From NCBI GenBank assembly GCA_012861695.1, contig JAAOOA010000056.1:8407207-8471206 (forward strand): 64,000 bases of DNA. The letters are read 5' to 3'. Both the position numbers and the translations under genes were made by a program. The notes under the pieces are model-generated. The model worked only from the letters and a program-made list of their open reading frames with translations. It searched no databases and had not been told where the DNA came from. Shown piece by piece: positions 1 to 19,600 of the stretch. The stretch's first letter is position 1. Each line of letters opens with the position of its first letter. Source of the DNA: Trematomus loennbergii (taxonomy: Eukaryota; Chordata; Actinopteri; Perciformes; Nototheniidae).

Positions 1-3718
<3,718 letters not shown>

Positions 3719-4296
3719 CAAAATATTTCATTTTATTGTGAAAATCCAAGACACAATATTCTCAAACCAACCTGATATCATTGTTGATTATGAAATTGTG
3801 TCTCCACAAATGAGGAGCCAGAAAAAAAAATGCCGCATATTAAATGTAACATCTCAAAGTCAGTAATTGACACCAGAATGAATACGAATTGCCAACGCAA
3901 ATTATTTCTTACGTTTTATTGTGAAAACCAAGACACAATATACTCAAACTAACATGTAATGCTTGTTGTAATGCAACCTGTAATGCTTGTTGATTATGAA
4001 ATTGTGTGACTACAAATTAGGACCAGAAAAAATAAATTGCCGGCATATGAATATCTTACATCTCAATGTCAGTAATTGACAGTAGAATAAATACGAATTA
4101 ACTGTACAAAAGATTTCTTACTTTTATTGTGAAAATCCAAGACACAATACCCTCAAAACAACCCCGTTATGCTTGTTGATTAGGACATTGTGAATCTACG
4201 AATGGAAGCCAGAAAAAAGATAAAAGATAAATAAGCCAGCCAATGAATATTCAACATCTAACAGTCAGTTATTGACACTAGAACAAATAAGAATTT
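3719..4296. repeat. Three-copy diverged tandem repeat, unit about 180-210 bp
   Basis: Three head-to-tail units start near 3719, 3898 and 4106. Each contains in the same order TTTTATTGTGAAAA, CAAGACACAATA, a CTTGTTGATTA-like block, an ATTGTG block, CCAGAAAAAA, CATCT, GTCAGT(A/T)ATTGACA and a GAATA(C/A)GAATT-like end. The middle unit is longer because it has a small internal duplication around TGTAATGCTTGTTG. A fragment resembling the CAGACACAATATTCTC block also occurs at 3353-3375. The units are clearly diverged, so this is an old minisatellite-like duplication. No coding potential is seen. Confidence 0.8.
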
Positions 4297-7200
4297 CAAT
4301 GAGATATCTTTTGTTTATGCAGGTTGTGCAACATGAGGACAGTGAAACAGAGAAGTTGGAGAGAATGATTTTAAATCTATGCAAACATATGAAATGTTCA
4401 CGAGGTAAGAACGTACACAGACAGATGCTTGATATGCACTCAAAATGTCTTTGTATGCATGCGTTTATTAATAACTGCCTTACAGAGAAGCTCAAAATAA
4501 AGTCAATTAAATGCTTTTCGGTGTGACAGTTGGTGTGATAATCATTAGGTTGTGATTTCAACCTCCCATTGTTCCACATTGGTTTGTCTCTGCCTACCTT
4601 TTGTCTTTTGTCTTGTGCAATCCTCTGTCAGCGCTCTGTGTAGTGGGACGTGGCGATAAGGGAGTTGTTTCTGCATATCTACCGTTTAGCCTCCCACTGG
4701 ACGATCTAGGGAATGGAGGTGAGGGTGGGGGTGAGGGGGAAACATTACACAAACAAAACCATGCAGCTTGATTAGGAAAAGGTACGCACATGTATACAAA
4801 TTAAATCTGAAATAAAGTGAAGCCCAACTCACAGTCAGCTGTGCTTGGAAAGATGAAATAGCATTGCAGGAGTGTTTTGTAATCAATAATGCATGGCTGT
4901 CCATCTTCGGGAAAAAGAGAAAGCCCCTCCAAACACACCAGAGGCATCAGACACTTTTCATTTCATGCTGAAGGTCAGCAGAGCAGCATGGACGTCCCTA
5001 CAGTACATAACACGAGGAGGTAAACAGAAAATCCTTCTTTTTTTTTATACATTGGCTCCGTCCACACAGAGGTTTGTGTTTATATGCTGTCACGAAGGGA
5101 CACTTTTAATCGGCATGAATTTTCTGATTAAGTGCTTGTAATATGATCAGGGTGGCTCCAAGCTAGTGGTGTAATCTGATCGCTAATGTAATCTCATCTC
5201 TTTAATAACATGCTTTAGATGACATGATGTGTATTGCTTTAGCCTACATTAGTGTGCAGAAGACACCTATGGGCACAAGTGAAGTAAAGGAAACAACACT
5301 GGCATTTAGGGGTGTACAATTATTACCAGCACATATTAATTATAGCATATTATAGCATATGTCCTTCCTTTTCAACAGCTATTTCATAAAAAGGCACCAA
5401 ACTACACCTCACAATTTAACTTTTTGTTATAAACAACAACAACAAAAATAATTGAATTAAAGTTTTTTAAAAGAGATCCTTAGCTATTTAATCAAGTCAG
5501 TCAAACGATATCAAAAGACGCACTATGATGCTGACGTGAAGTAGCATGTGATCGTCGGAGCTGTTGACCACAGGTTTATCAACCACCGAGTTAAATCAAT
5601 CCAATGTTTCATTGGCAGAAATCATGTTCACGGACAATGTAATGTATAACATTTTTAGTCACGTTACGTTTATTCATTTTCATTCATTTTATGTTATTTT
5701 AAAGTTAATGTTAGCTAACATAATGTTAACTTGCATACAAACCATTAGATGGATGAACTTTGCATAGGCTAAAGTTACTCTAGCTAACGCTATGTGGCAG
5801 TTCAATCAGGATTAGCCTATGGCTGTTATCCTTGTTCAAAACAATTATACTTAAAATAACTTAATGAGCTTGTTGAACATTGGTGTAAATGTCTAATGTT
5901 ACATTGCACTTAAAGCTTGGTGGCTTCTCACATTAGCCAATTGTATTGTAGCACACCGAGCTAGCTAAATCTATATTGAATATCCTGCCAATAAATTAGG
6001 TCTCTACTGGATACTTGTTGAAAAAATAGACAGAATAACAGTGCTTCACCACCAGTGAGCAAACTTTCTTAATCCTTAATGTATCATCTGGTTTTCTCCT
6101 TTGTTTACCCGGAAGTTAAAAGGGTTTAAGGGGATATCACAAAATGAATAGGCGATAGAGTGAAATGCACCTCTAGCTTGATTACAATTAAAACTGTCTA
6201 GGCCTAAACATGTTGGGAAAATGTTTGATAATGTAAGAACACAGCCTCCAAATATATATGATATGGGTCTATTCATTTTAAGACTGCAGAAATGTCACAT
6301 ATTAAACCTTAAAAACATGTTTCAGTGGAATGTACTTCCTTGCCCCTCTGAAACACACAACTGTTCCCCCCCCCTATTCTAACCATTTCTCTTCTTTCCT
6401 TGCATTTATAATCAGTACCTAATAAGCATTTTAATTATGCCCTAAATAATTTAGGATAACTTTTACAGGCTGTAATCCAAACACTAGTTATAACATTAAC
6501 TTATATTGATGACTATACAACCAGTTATTATAACCACTTGGCCTGGAAATAAATTCATCCTCGCACTCCTCAACGTTTTTTTATGAACGGCCATCTGTTG
6601 GCTCCAGATTACTGTTAAATATTAATCCCTCTCCATCCTTACTGCATTATGACAGTATGCTCATCACCTGCTTGGGACTCATCGTCCATATCGATTTCCC
6701 TCAAGCTTCCGCACATCTGGATGTTAAAATATTCTGACCGCAGCACTGCCTCTCCTCGCAAACACTCTTAAAAGCACACACATACGCAGTCACCCTTTGT
6801 ACACACGGCAACACAGTGAATGCTAATCTGTGAGTGCCTGAATGCAATGCACACAAGGATCCCATCCCCCACCTTTTAGCCAAATAAGTGTAGAGCTCAT
6901 CAGATTTGCAGTTATATTTGCCTACACAGATGCACATAATTACACCTGTATCCACACATGCTTTATCGGACTGTAAAATCCAGAGTGCTGAGGTAATGCT
7001 CGTGCACCGAGGATGACACACGAAGATAATCAGCTCTATGCCACAAGAAGCCATGGACTCCGTGACAGCTCAGATCAATTAGACACCATTAAAGGCTGCT
7101 CCCAAAACAGCCATGGAGACTTCCTAATGTCTTCTTCTCCCTCTGCAGGGTGCTAACAAAATCCATCTTCCCTCTCTTGCACCAAACCTAATTACAGGTA

Positions 7201-8177
7201 GGAGATGCACTGTGTGAGATGAAAAGCCGGGAGACGCTTTGATGGATGGTGGGCTCCAACTAAACAGAGCAAACAGGTAATTAACATGACAATGGGGATG
7301 AAGCAGGGGTCTCATACAAAGACACAAGGGTGGTGGTGCTGGGGGTGGGAACGGAGGTGTGCAAATGTGTATTATGAGTGAGCGTTCGTTGGGACAAAAG
7401 ACACCAAAGTGGAGAAATAAAGTGAAATGCTTTCACTATGCGTGCTGTGGAAGTATAGCAGTCCTGCAGGGAGCAGACCAGACGCTTAATGGAGGTGTTG
7501 AAACCTTGTGCGGAGATAAATAATTTATCCTTTGACAAAGTATACCTCATAAAATGTTCATAGCAGCATATTTATGGGTGAATTATGAAGATGTGATCGC
7601 TGGAACAGTTTAAATTGTCAGGTGTAAGAAGTACCGCCCCTCATCAAACGGCGTAAAACATCTGAACAATTTATCTCTTTATTTCCCTGGCAGTTTGCAA
7701 GCTGAGCTGACTCATTCTTACACACGAAACATTAGCATTGAGTGTTTATATGTCTCATTAAGATAGAGATAACACTAAAAAGGTGAAGTGAAAGCAACAG
7801 CACTGACTTCCCCACCGTATTTTATGGCTCACGAGAATAAAAAGCACGCTTCATGTCCTCGGGGGGTTTCATAGCATAGTAAATGGCTATGTAACATGAT
7901 TCCTCCACAGACAACGTGTTACACTTCTGTCAAGGTTTCTATGTGAGGATGGCAACAATTGCTTGGCAGCCAATTTGTTAGGTAACCAGTACTACTTCTT
8001 GTTATTTCACATACTAATATCGAACAAACAATGAGACATCATTCACATTACAGCATGGGCACATGTGGCCCAACAAAGAAATGCAAAGAATGGGTAGGTA
8101 GCATCCATTGTGGCAGACATATATTAATCATTTTGTATTTTTCACAAATAGGTTTTCATTTTAGCTATATCCATCTT
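4297..8177. other. Noncoding stretch, nothing recognisable
   Basis: Only short open frames without protein similarity. The part from 5640 to 5960 has GTTAGCTAAC-like short inverted motifs typical of fish repeat debris, but I cannot name an element. Confidence 0.45.
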
Positions 8178-8910
8178 GGCACTGTCAAGCACTGCAAACC
8201 ACAACAATGTATCGAAGAAAGTGTTTGCAACAGAATGCATGACTTCCTGTAAGAGCAGCAACTTAAAAGAACCTCTGACAATAGAGTAGTATGACACATT
8301 ATTGTAGTCCGAATAAAAACAAACTGATTTTTCAATTGAATTTTGGAATACTGCAGACAAAAAAAGGTCTTTGGCAAACAATTATTTAGGATCCTTACAC
8401 ATTTTGTTCCACTTATTAACACCACTTTTATCAGTTGAAGCATAAATGCAATTGCCAGAAGTAATAAGCTAACCTAATGTACGTATATAAACAAATTACA
8501 TCACGGTCATGGAAACAGCAATCTAGAGCCGGACTTGTGTTCTGCGTGATGACATTTAGCTGTCAAATGTAGCCACTAGATTTTAAGACACATAAAAGCT
8601 TCAGCCATTTACCAGTAGTTTGTTTATTGACATATATTTTGTCCAACAACAAAACATAAAGATTTTGTAAGCTTGTATTAACCACATACCTTATTTCGGG
8701 CATTTAACCAAAAAGTTATTCAAAAATCTATTGGTTTCGAGACATGGGAAGTGCTAAAATGATGACTCGTTTCTGGACTTAGATCTTATTCCTGATCCAC
8801 TCTTTGTTGAGCACTAAAGACCCCACTAATGTGTCTAAGAAAGTATTTGCCACAGAAGGTTGCACAGTAAAATACAACTTCCTGTTAGAGCAACAACCTA
8901 CTGTAGACAG
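8178..8910. repeat. Pair of diverged ~100-bp direct copies
   Basis: The stretch 8178-8264 and the stretch 8805-8905 share the order GAGCACT/AAGCACT, CCAC.A.AATGT.TC, AAGAAAGT.TTTGC, ACAGAA, and (G/A)ACTTCCTGT(A/T)AGAGCA.CAAC. They are in the same orientation and differ by substitutions plus a short insertion in the second copy. This could be a local duplication or two copies of one dispersed repeat. Confidence 0.45.
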
Positions 8911-11629
8911 ATATCTAAGGCTTGATCATACACCCAGTGTGTGAGTTCAAATACGAGTAACAAATAAGCACATAGTAGAGGTGATAGGCCAGAAAAACCT
9001 AAAAGAGTAAGTCCAGCTTTTTGTAGTTTGTCCCGTTTTCTCAGATTACTCAGTGTACTGTCTGTGATGTGATAACTGGCACCAATGTCTTATCTTGTGT
9101 CTGTAATAACTGTCTAGTCTGCAGGCAGACAGTCATACATATAGTCAGTGTTGACAGCTAGCATTGTTCTGAAATTGGAGGGTTGAATATTCTTAATCAT
9201 GTAATTAAATGTGCAAGGCTTGTTGACAAATTGTTGACAAAGGTCTGAGATGATTATTGGGACCAAATACATTCTACATCCCACATTTGTATTAGTTTTA
9301 AGACTTATTTTTAACCCTAGAGTTATGTCTTAGGTTCGGTTTATTTTTATTGTCTGTTTTTTCAGCATGACGTAAAAACTGTTTCATGAAAAGTGTTGAA
9401 ATGGTGTAGCATGGGCTGAGGAAAGACTCATTACATTTTGGGAATGCAGTTTGTAACACTTTTCTTAGTGGAACTGATAACATCTAATGAGACTTGACAT
9501 GACCTTAGGCTTTGTACGGTTTTTATATTTAAGGGGTCATAAAAAAAGGTTGCAAACCAAAGGGTTACTCTTTTAATATCTCTTTTAATAAGTGGTTATG
9601 TTTTCAGTTGGGTTTGCTGGTTTGTTTGTCAACAGGATTACAAAAAAAGCACAAGCCCTATTTTCATTAAGTAGGTGAAATGGTGTCACGGTCCAAGGAA
9701 AATCCTACTCAATTTTGGAGCGGATCCAATAACTGGGCAGATACACACATTGTTTTCCACCTCACAGGTCTACGCTCGCCTGTATTATTAGTTTTTTTCA
9801 AAGATCAAATCTTAGCTTGTTCAGTAACCAGTAAAAACTATAGCTGACAAATAGGTGCAGTACATTAAAAGTAGAACAATTGTCATCTGAAATGTGCCGA
9901 GTATGGAGTCAAATGGAAATACTCATGTAAGTACCTCAAAAACTGTACTCGCTTGAATGAATATATTAATTAAAAAGCTAAATATTTTGCCATGTTGATA
10001 AATGTTTTTTGGGTGATTCCTTAGTGACCCTTTCAAACTGTTCCCACCTATGGAAAACATTGGTAGAAATAAACTCCCCCTCCCATTCCCTTTCCCCAAA
10101 TGTTTTTCTTTAAACGAGATGATCTGTTAACATGCTGCAAAACACTGTTTCATTCAGAACCGGCGTTGTAAAATACGGCTGTGGCGATGTAAATTCCTTG
10201 CCACTGGCCATCAGCTTAGACTACATTCAGACCCAAACACACACAAGCAAATGCTGTAACCCCCTGCTTGATGGCCTGTCACATGACTGAAATACACAGT
10301 AATTCCGAGTCCACGGCAAAAAAATGTTCCTGTGGGATTAGTGTTGTGGACAAGACTCCTTTGTTTTGGAATTTCAGTCCGACATTCTCTCTGCTCTCAT
10401 ATCATTTCACAACTACAAAACTCCTTTCTGCTCAGTTTGTAATCAGCTAAATCACACGGAACTGCCACCGTCCTGATAACTATTAAGTGACCATAACCAT
10501 GCGTCTAACGCCAAGCTATATGCCCGGTTAGTACAATACTGAGGAGAGAGTATGAGAAACGCTTTCAGGAGGGACGCTCCGAAACTTCCAATGCACATTT
10601 GTCATGCTTTTAAGTGATTTACAAATGAGAGGCATGCTGGCTTTGTGAGGGAGACGGAGAGAGAGGAGTTTCAGTGAGGGCTTTGTGTGTGACCCTGCCT
10701 ACCCGCAGCATATAGATGGAGTTTGAAATTGTGTTTGTGCGTCATCAGTAGTCATTAAACCATGAGATAGACCAGAGCCAACAGTTTGTTTATTACAAGA
10801 CTGGTCATTTTATAACAATTATGTCTAAAGATGTTACCATCAAGTTAAAATGTAATATTGATACGCTTTTGTGCTAGATGACAAATCTTATATATGCAGT
10901 TGGCAAATTTTACAGACATACGGCAAGATTTCTAGGTCCTTCCTAAACTTTGATAATCTATTTCTACATAAAAACATGAACCCTAATGACAAACAAAGGG
11001 AACATATCCCTTAATTAAGCGGTATTAACTTTATTTCTGTCGACTTGTTACGTTTAGGTACATCTTTTTTATAGTTAATTCATTGACTTACTCTATTGCA
11101 CAAAGGGAAAAACAGCAGGTGATGAGGTATTGTAACACATTTCAACATCAGTTTTGCTTTTGTTCAGCAGCGTATTGTTACTATGCCTGAAAAAGTTATT
11201 GTTTTAATGTCATAACAAGATATTTCCACGTCGTTTGACATACACACTTCATGTTATATCAAGAGACTTTCCTTGTAACAATTTACTATTTTTATATAAA
11301 GTGAAACTATTCAGGTGAAAATATCTACTTATGACATGAAAATGGCTTGACATAACCTTAAAAAGCTTATTTTTAATCTAGAATGGCGGCATTAAGCTTC
11401 CTTACTTTTGATATAAATCTAAATGTATGAACCTTTTATTTATAAGAAATGTAAGTGGACGTTTATGGGTCATTATTTTATATTAACTTAGCTGCAATTC
11501 ATTTGACACCATTCCCAATCATTCCCATGCACACACAGACAGACACACACAAACTCTTTCACTCTCAGGCACACAAACACAAGCACATAAACATGTCGCC
11601 ACCATCAGCAGTCTATAATAATATACAAT
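8911..11629. other. Noncoding stretch, nothing recognisable
   Basis: AT-rich sequence with short open frames only. No repeat family, RNA gene or exon that I can support. Confidence 0.45.
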
Positions 11630-11637
11630 ATCTCCAG

Positions 11638-12607
11638 TAGGGGTGTAACGGTTCACAGAATCCTCGGTTTGGGGGTCACGGTTCGGTACGGGTTCGGTAC
11701 AACAAGAAAAAGCAAAAAAAGTCCCAAATGCATAATTCCAGGTTTGTTTTTTATTTATTTTGAACAGTAGTGCAAGTTTCAGTATACAAATAAGGAACTC
11801 TAACATTTGTAATAATTCACTTTATTTCACAGTTAAAAACAAACCACAAACAGTACCACACACACTCAGATGGCCATATTATCTATAATGGCTGATGTCA
11901 AACAAAAAGGTTCAATAAGCTGTAAAATTAAAAAGAATGTCTTGAAAATAAAATAAATAAATAATAAGATAGTGTTTCAATCACTTTCAATCACAATCAA
12001 TAAAAGCCGGGGTCCTCTACTATTGCATAAGGGCGCAGCATAGCCGTTGAAAAACAGATGCCAAAAGCTTCCGTTATTTATTTTGGTCTCTCGGCTTTCA
12101 TGTCTATTGGCAAAAAGGCGTATTCGTCGTGTGACTGCATGCACCGAACTGTGACGTCCGAACCGTGACGTCCGAACCGTGACGGTATGGACGAATACGG
12201 ATACGATGGGTGTTTCTCAATGTCGAGTAAAGCTGCTCCAGAGCCACTATTTCAAGCATACTACGTCATCAAGTGCCGCCGAAGGACTGTTCCAATGTCC
12301 AGCATACTTGGAAATCTACCGAGCCCGGCGTACTTCGTAGCGAGAAATTTCGAGGCTGCACATGTGTAGACTCCGCGGTCTAAAAATCCCCACAATGCTT
12401 TGCGCACGGACCAATTTCCCCAAATCTGTGGCGGAAAATGTAAGGGGGCCTCTGATATGACGCACACCTGCACACTTGCTCGCCTGTTCCAATCTTCGTT
12501 TTCCGAATGCCAGGAAGTATTCTTGCCTCGCTTCTGAAAGTGACTCGGAAGACATGTGCTACCAAGCAAGCGTACTCGACATTGAGAAACACCCCGTTAC
12601 ACCCCTA
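11638..12607. mobile_element. hAT-type nonautonomous DNA transposon with 8-bp TSD
   Basis: The element starts TAGGGGTGTAACGG and ends with the inverted counterpart CGTTACACCCCTA. It is flanked by 8-bp near-identical direct repeats: ATCTCCAG at 11630-11637 and ATCACCAG at 12608-12615 (one mismatch). An 8-bp target duplication and short inverted ends are typical of the hAT superfamily. The interior has a GGTTCGGTAC-rich left part and a three-fold 14-bp tandem (GTGACGTCCGAACC) near 12150-12185. No transposase is readable, so this is a nonautonomous copy. A second element (12208-12594) has inserted close to the right terminus, leaving only 13 bp of this element beyond it. Confidence 0.82.
12208..12594. 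mobile_element. Nested MITE-like element with 22-bp perfect TIR
   Basis: Bases 12208-12229 (GGGTGTTTCTCAATGTCGAG, then TA) and 12573-12594 are exact reverse complements over 22 bp. The enclosed 387 bp have a base composition unlike the hAT element around them. The position, 13 bp inside the hAT right end, shows that it inserted after the hAT copy. I do not see a clear target duplication, so the superfamily is left open. No protein is recognisable. Confidence 0.75.
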
Positions 12608-12615
12608 ATCACCAG

Positions 12616-13180
12616 TAAACACACCGGTGATAGTGCCTTTGCGACCACTTTTGACTCATTTATTATGACTGTGGCTCAGTGTGCAGGGGCGGCTTGTTTT
12701 AGACAGGCAGCCCTTGAACAAAGATGAGAGGGAAGAGAAAAAAGACAGAGGAAGAGGGAGGAGGGACAATCTAAAGAGCCACCCATCCCCCATCTCTCTT
12801 TCAAAAAAAAGAAGCCTGCCATGATTTCCTCTCTCACCTTCCTAAAAGAGGCCTGTGTTTTACAACTCAAACTTTTCCTGTTTAAGTCTCCAACATAATG
12901 CAAAACACTCAAGTGTATCCTGTTTCGTACAACCTTATTGAATCTGACCGAAATGTCTTTTGGCAAGGGTGCTGCTTGAAGCAACAGGTTTCTATGTGTA
13001 TAGGCAGATTCAATGTGCTAGTTAGTAGACCTACTGTAAATATTTTTTTGTGTGGGATCCATGCAAACATGCTCTCCATGCGTACTCAATTCTTTTGGAA
13101 TGAGGTCATAAACTAACACTTTTCAATGTCAGCTGTTTTGAACAAGGCTTCTGTGTCGGAGCTATTGTTACTGGCTGGAG
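12616..13180. other. Noncoding stretch, nothing recognisable
   Basis: A purine-rich patch at 12720-12780 and otherwise plain sequence. Small frames only. Confidence 0.45.
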
Positions 13181-13344
<164 letters not shown>

Positions 13345-13399
13345 TTCAGGCTCGACTTTGCATAAGGGATATTGGGGGTGGGTAGAGTGTTTGTGAATT

Positions 13400-13480
13400 T
13401 GGATGGTGGTGGTGGTGGCGTTAGTTGGGGGGGGCTTTTGCTCCCCCTAACCCCCCCCCCCCCCCCCCTCCACCCACACA
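13400..13480. repeat. (GGT)n run and C18 homopolymer
   Basis: A short GGTGGTGGT run near 13405-13418 is followed by a G7 run and then a run of 18 C at 13451-13468. The strand asymmetry (G-rich then C-rich) makes this a likely problem spot for sequencing. Confidence 0.85.
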
Positions 13481-13592
13481 CATTCGTCAGTTCTGTAAAG
13501 TAAAACATAGATAGAGCTAATTACAAAGTGGGGCACTTGGGGCAATACAAACAACAGCTGTCTGTGGCATAAGTAGCAAACACACAGTTGTG

Positions 13593-15931
<2,339 letters not shown>

Positions 15932-16601
15932 TTTTACGCGCCACACATCTGGAACAAACTTCCAGAAAACCTGAGGTCCTCACCAACCCTAAGTTATTTT
16001 AAGTTGAGGTTAAAAATAATGATTTCACTGCTGCTTAACCAGAAGTCATTTAACTTGTTTTATCACTACGCAGCGTGCACACGGCGGCATGCGTTGAAGC
16101 TTGCCGGTGGGCGTGTCTGAAACTCGATCAACAACCAATCACATGAAACTCCCGCCCCGGACACACAAGCAAGCGGTTTGATTGGCTAGAGCTTGTACTG
16201 GCATATGATTTGATTGGCTGACGCTTCCGTCGAAGCTTCAAAAGTTGAACATTGCTCAACTTTTGAAGCGAGCAACGCGAGCAAAGCGAAGCGACGGAAC
16301 CACAATGCAGTTCGGCAAAGCGTGACGTCACCCCATTCAAAGTGAATGGACAGAAGCGTTGAAGCTTCAACGCACGCCGCCGTGTGGACGGGCCGTTACA
16401 CTTCTTGCAGCATCATCTGTATTTACAATGTTGATTTTAAACTTCTTTGTATCTCTTTTATGAATGGTCTTTATGAATCTGTTTTTCCTTTGTGTTTATT
16501 TATTGTGTTTATTTTCTTTAGTTTTCTCTCTTAACTATTGTGTGTTAATGTTGATGTAAAGAACTTTGAATTGCCTTTGTGTCTATATAAACGAACTAAC
16601 C
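15932..16601 (+). mobile_element. 3' end of a LINE (L2/CR1-like), interrupted by a MITE
   Basis: Bases 15932-16074 translate without a stop to a peptide containing APHIWNKLPENLRSS and a leucine/lysine-rich continuation. That motif (…WN.LP..LR.S.TL..FK..L) is the familiar C-terminal tail of L2/CR1-type LINE ORF2 proteins in fish. The reading is cut at 16075 by a MITE and resumes after 16389 with a T-rich 3' UTR ending in GTAAAGAACTTTGAATTGCC and TCTATATAAACGAAC, which resembles the 3' terminus of these LINEs. Only the last few hundred bases of the element are present, as expected of 5'-truncated retrotransposition. The exact clade is inferred from memory. Confidence 0.65.
16075..16389. mobile_element. 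MITE with ~28-bp TIR inserted in the LINE tail
   Basis: The left end (GTGCACACGGCGGCATGCG, then TTGAAGCTT) and the right end (16362-16389) are inverted repeats over 28 bp with two mismatches. The interior contains a further 13-bp perfect hairpin, CTTCAAAAGTTGA / TCAACTTTTGAAG, around 16238-16270. The element is GC-rich compared with its host LINE sequence. There is no coding capacity. The superfamily is not assigned because the target duplication is not clear. Confidence 0.72.
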
Positions 16602-19600
16602 TTAACCATACTGAAATACAATCGTCACTACAGATAGGGATATTAATGTGCAAAAGGTAAATAATATTCCAATGCATTACTAACATGGAATATGGGTGGG
16701 TGTACAGGTGTGTATGTATGCATGTATGTATATATTTGTTATAATATTTTAATTGTATTCCTCGGGATTGTGAGAAACAGCATTTCAATTACACAAACAG
16801 AAAGATTGACAATAAAGTAGACTTTTTTACTTTGATATTAAAAAGCCTGCTGGCATCACTTAATTCGTAATTTTTAAGGCCTCGATCAGCATCCATAATC
16901 CTTTTTTATTTACATTTGTATTATTTTAAAAATACAAATATTCTTTAACAAAATGATAATATATATGCATATTTTTTTTAATGGGTTTTTATAGTATTTT
17001 TTCATGTATAATATTATCTTATGACAGTTCTTAAAAAATCTCTGTACCTGTGAATGCACATTAAGCAGGTCATCATTTACCAGTGTCAAAAACGTAAAAT
17101 CAATTATTTTGGTACTCTCATGGCTTTTGGCAGATGCACTGGTGAGTAAAGTGCATGTTACACTGACAGTGATTATGATTATGATCATGTTTTGTGTGAC
17201 CTCGGTCACTAGCACAGAGCGTTTCAAAGAAAATGGGTCGCCTGAAAAAAAGAAAGAAAGAAATCTGCTGGCCTCAGTAACGCTGCTTCTCATCACCTCG
17301 AAGGCTCACACACGCTCACATACATCAACACTGTGGGAGAGACTCTCGTCTGGCTGAACTCTTGCACTACATAATGTTATGAAACCCAGCTAAAAGAGGA
17401 AGAGAAGGAAATCTAAAAAGACAAGCTACAGACCAAGGCTGTGTGTATCATATTGCTTTTCTGTTCATCATAAATAACCTTATTTTCTGCCCTGACCTCT
17501 TCATGCCTTTTATAATAGGTTCAAAACCAAAACAGTGCATATCCAAACTAATGTATATTAATGACTTCCTTGATGATTATTGTTTGGTATGGATAGTGTC
17601 AATGAGACGTATTCTGCCTTATATTACAAGTAAGAACATGATCGTTTGTGCAAGTATATTATAATTTGTTTATCTCTTAGTTTCGCACACCTAAATCGAA
17701 ATCACAAAGAAGAAATATAAAGTATTTGTTAGGGTGTGGTACTAACCTGTAATGGCAAGAAACACACCCAAACATACATACAAAATGTAAGAAAAGTAAA
17801 CATACAAAATCCCTTTTGAATCATATTTTCAGTGTTAAAAGATGTTGCATAAATTAAGTGTAGAATTATATTTAAAAATAAAGGAAACATTTGCATTTTG
17901 AACAACATTTTCTAACATTTATTGGGATTATTTTATTAAAGCAGCTAATTTCTTTTGTTTGTACTTTATGAATACATTATATTATATATACATTTGAATA
18001 ACGCAGGATAACTTTTTCTTAATTATATAATAATAATAATACTTGTTTTAATTGTATTTTAAGTATAGAGTTATGAATGAAAAATAGGGTATATCTGTAT
18101 TATTACATCTCAATTTAAAAACATAGTACAGACTTGGAGAAGTTATAATATGATGTCAAAAATAGTCAACAAATACAACATGTAAAAAAGTGGTGCCATT
18201 GGTGAAACCCCTTTAGAAAAATGTGCCGTTTTGTATGTAAACACTGACCTACATCTCAACATTCCTTTTGTTCATGTGTTCCCATTATTGGACAAACTCT
18301 GGCACATTATTCTCAATGATTAAAGATTATTTTCCTAAAGGTTTGTAGCAATAAACCTGAGCAGCCTCCTCAGAGAGGACACATGTCAGCAGCAGCGCTT
18401 CACCACTGGTCAGAGATCTAAATTGGAGTAATGGAGCCTCATGCCAGACAATAATAATGTGAGTTAAGTCCTTTAGGGCAAGGAGCTGCAGAGATAGCCA
18501 AACAAAAGATAATCAATATCATATGGTGTGTCGCCTGGAGTCTAGACCAGCCTCTCCCCGCATCCTCATCACATGCCTCTGAGCGTTTGTCTACGCCAGA
18601 TTCAATGTCAGACACAATGTCAAACAGGAAGCGCGTCCGGGGCGGCGCGTTAATTACGACATCATCACACCAATGAGCACAGCGCTTAAATGACAGCTTT
18701 CAAGGGAAGGTATGACTGTGGACAAGTTTTTGAAACAAAACATGGTTCTGATGATGGTAAAGTTGGTTAGAATAAATGTATGACTTTTGTAGAATAAGTC
18801 CATTTTGATTCAAATTATGACTGCAAATCATTTCCATTATTGACTAATCTCAGGATTATTTATTATTATTATTTCGTCTATAAAATGTCCGAAAATTAAA
18901 TAATTAAATAAAATAATCCTGTGTCTCAAAGTCCAAGGTGATGATTTTAAATGTCTCGTTGTGTCTGTTGAAATTCCAAAGATATTGACTTTAATTTGAA
19001 ATAAACACTTTTTAATTATTTGACTTATTTTCTAGCTGTGTTTTGCTGATGATTTATTCCCAGGTATTTATTTGAAGATAGTTTCTTATCCAAATGAGAC
19101 CATCTGATTAAATACACATTTAAAACATTATGTAAATGTATGTCTATGAAACAGAGAAAAACTGTATTTTAATCGATTTGATCAACTAAGTATATGTATG
19201 TATGTATGTATGAATGTGTACATACATACAAATGTGAGTCTAAAACTGTATTTGAAAGTCATTTGACAGCATTTTGGAATTTGTTTTGCATGTTAATGTA
19301 CTGTTAGTTGGTTATCGAATAATCGACTAATCAACGGATTGCTGCAGCTCAAATATCGATGCTACTAAATCCAAATACACACAATTCTCTCTGCAAATAT
19401 AGTTCCTGCAGAAAATGGCCAATCACTTTAGTTTTTCTTTTACCTGTAAGAGTCAGTAAGTCAGAAAAAAGGATGTTATACAAGTGTTTTTTTCTTAGCA
19501 GCATTGGACACCCTATAGGCTATGCATGAGTAGCAGCAGCAGTAACAAAGCCATTTGGAGAAACAATGCAAAGGAGGCTTCAAATTGCAGGGTGTACCAG

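Noticed and set aside
3719..4296. CRISPR-like array
   Set aside because: The units are long, diverged and contiguous with no alternation of short repeats and unique spacers, and the host is a vertebrate.
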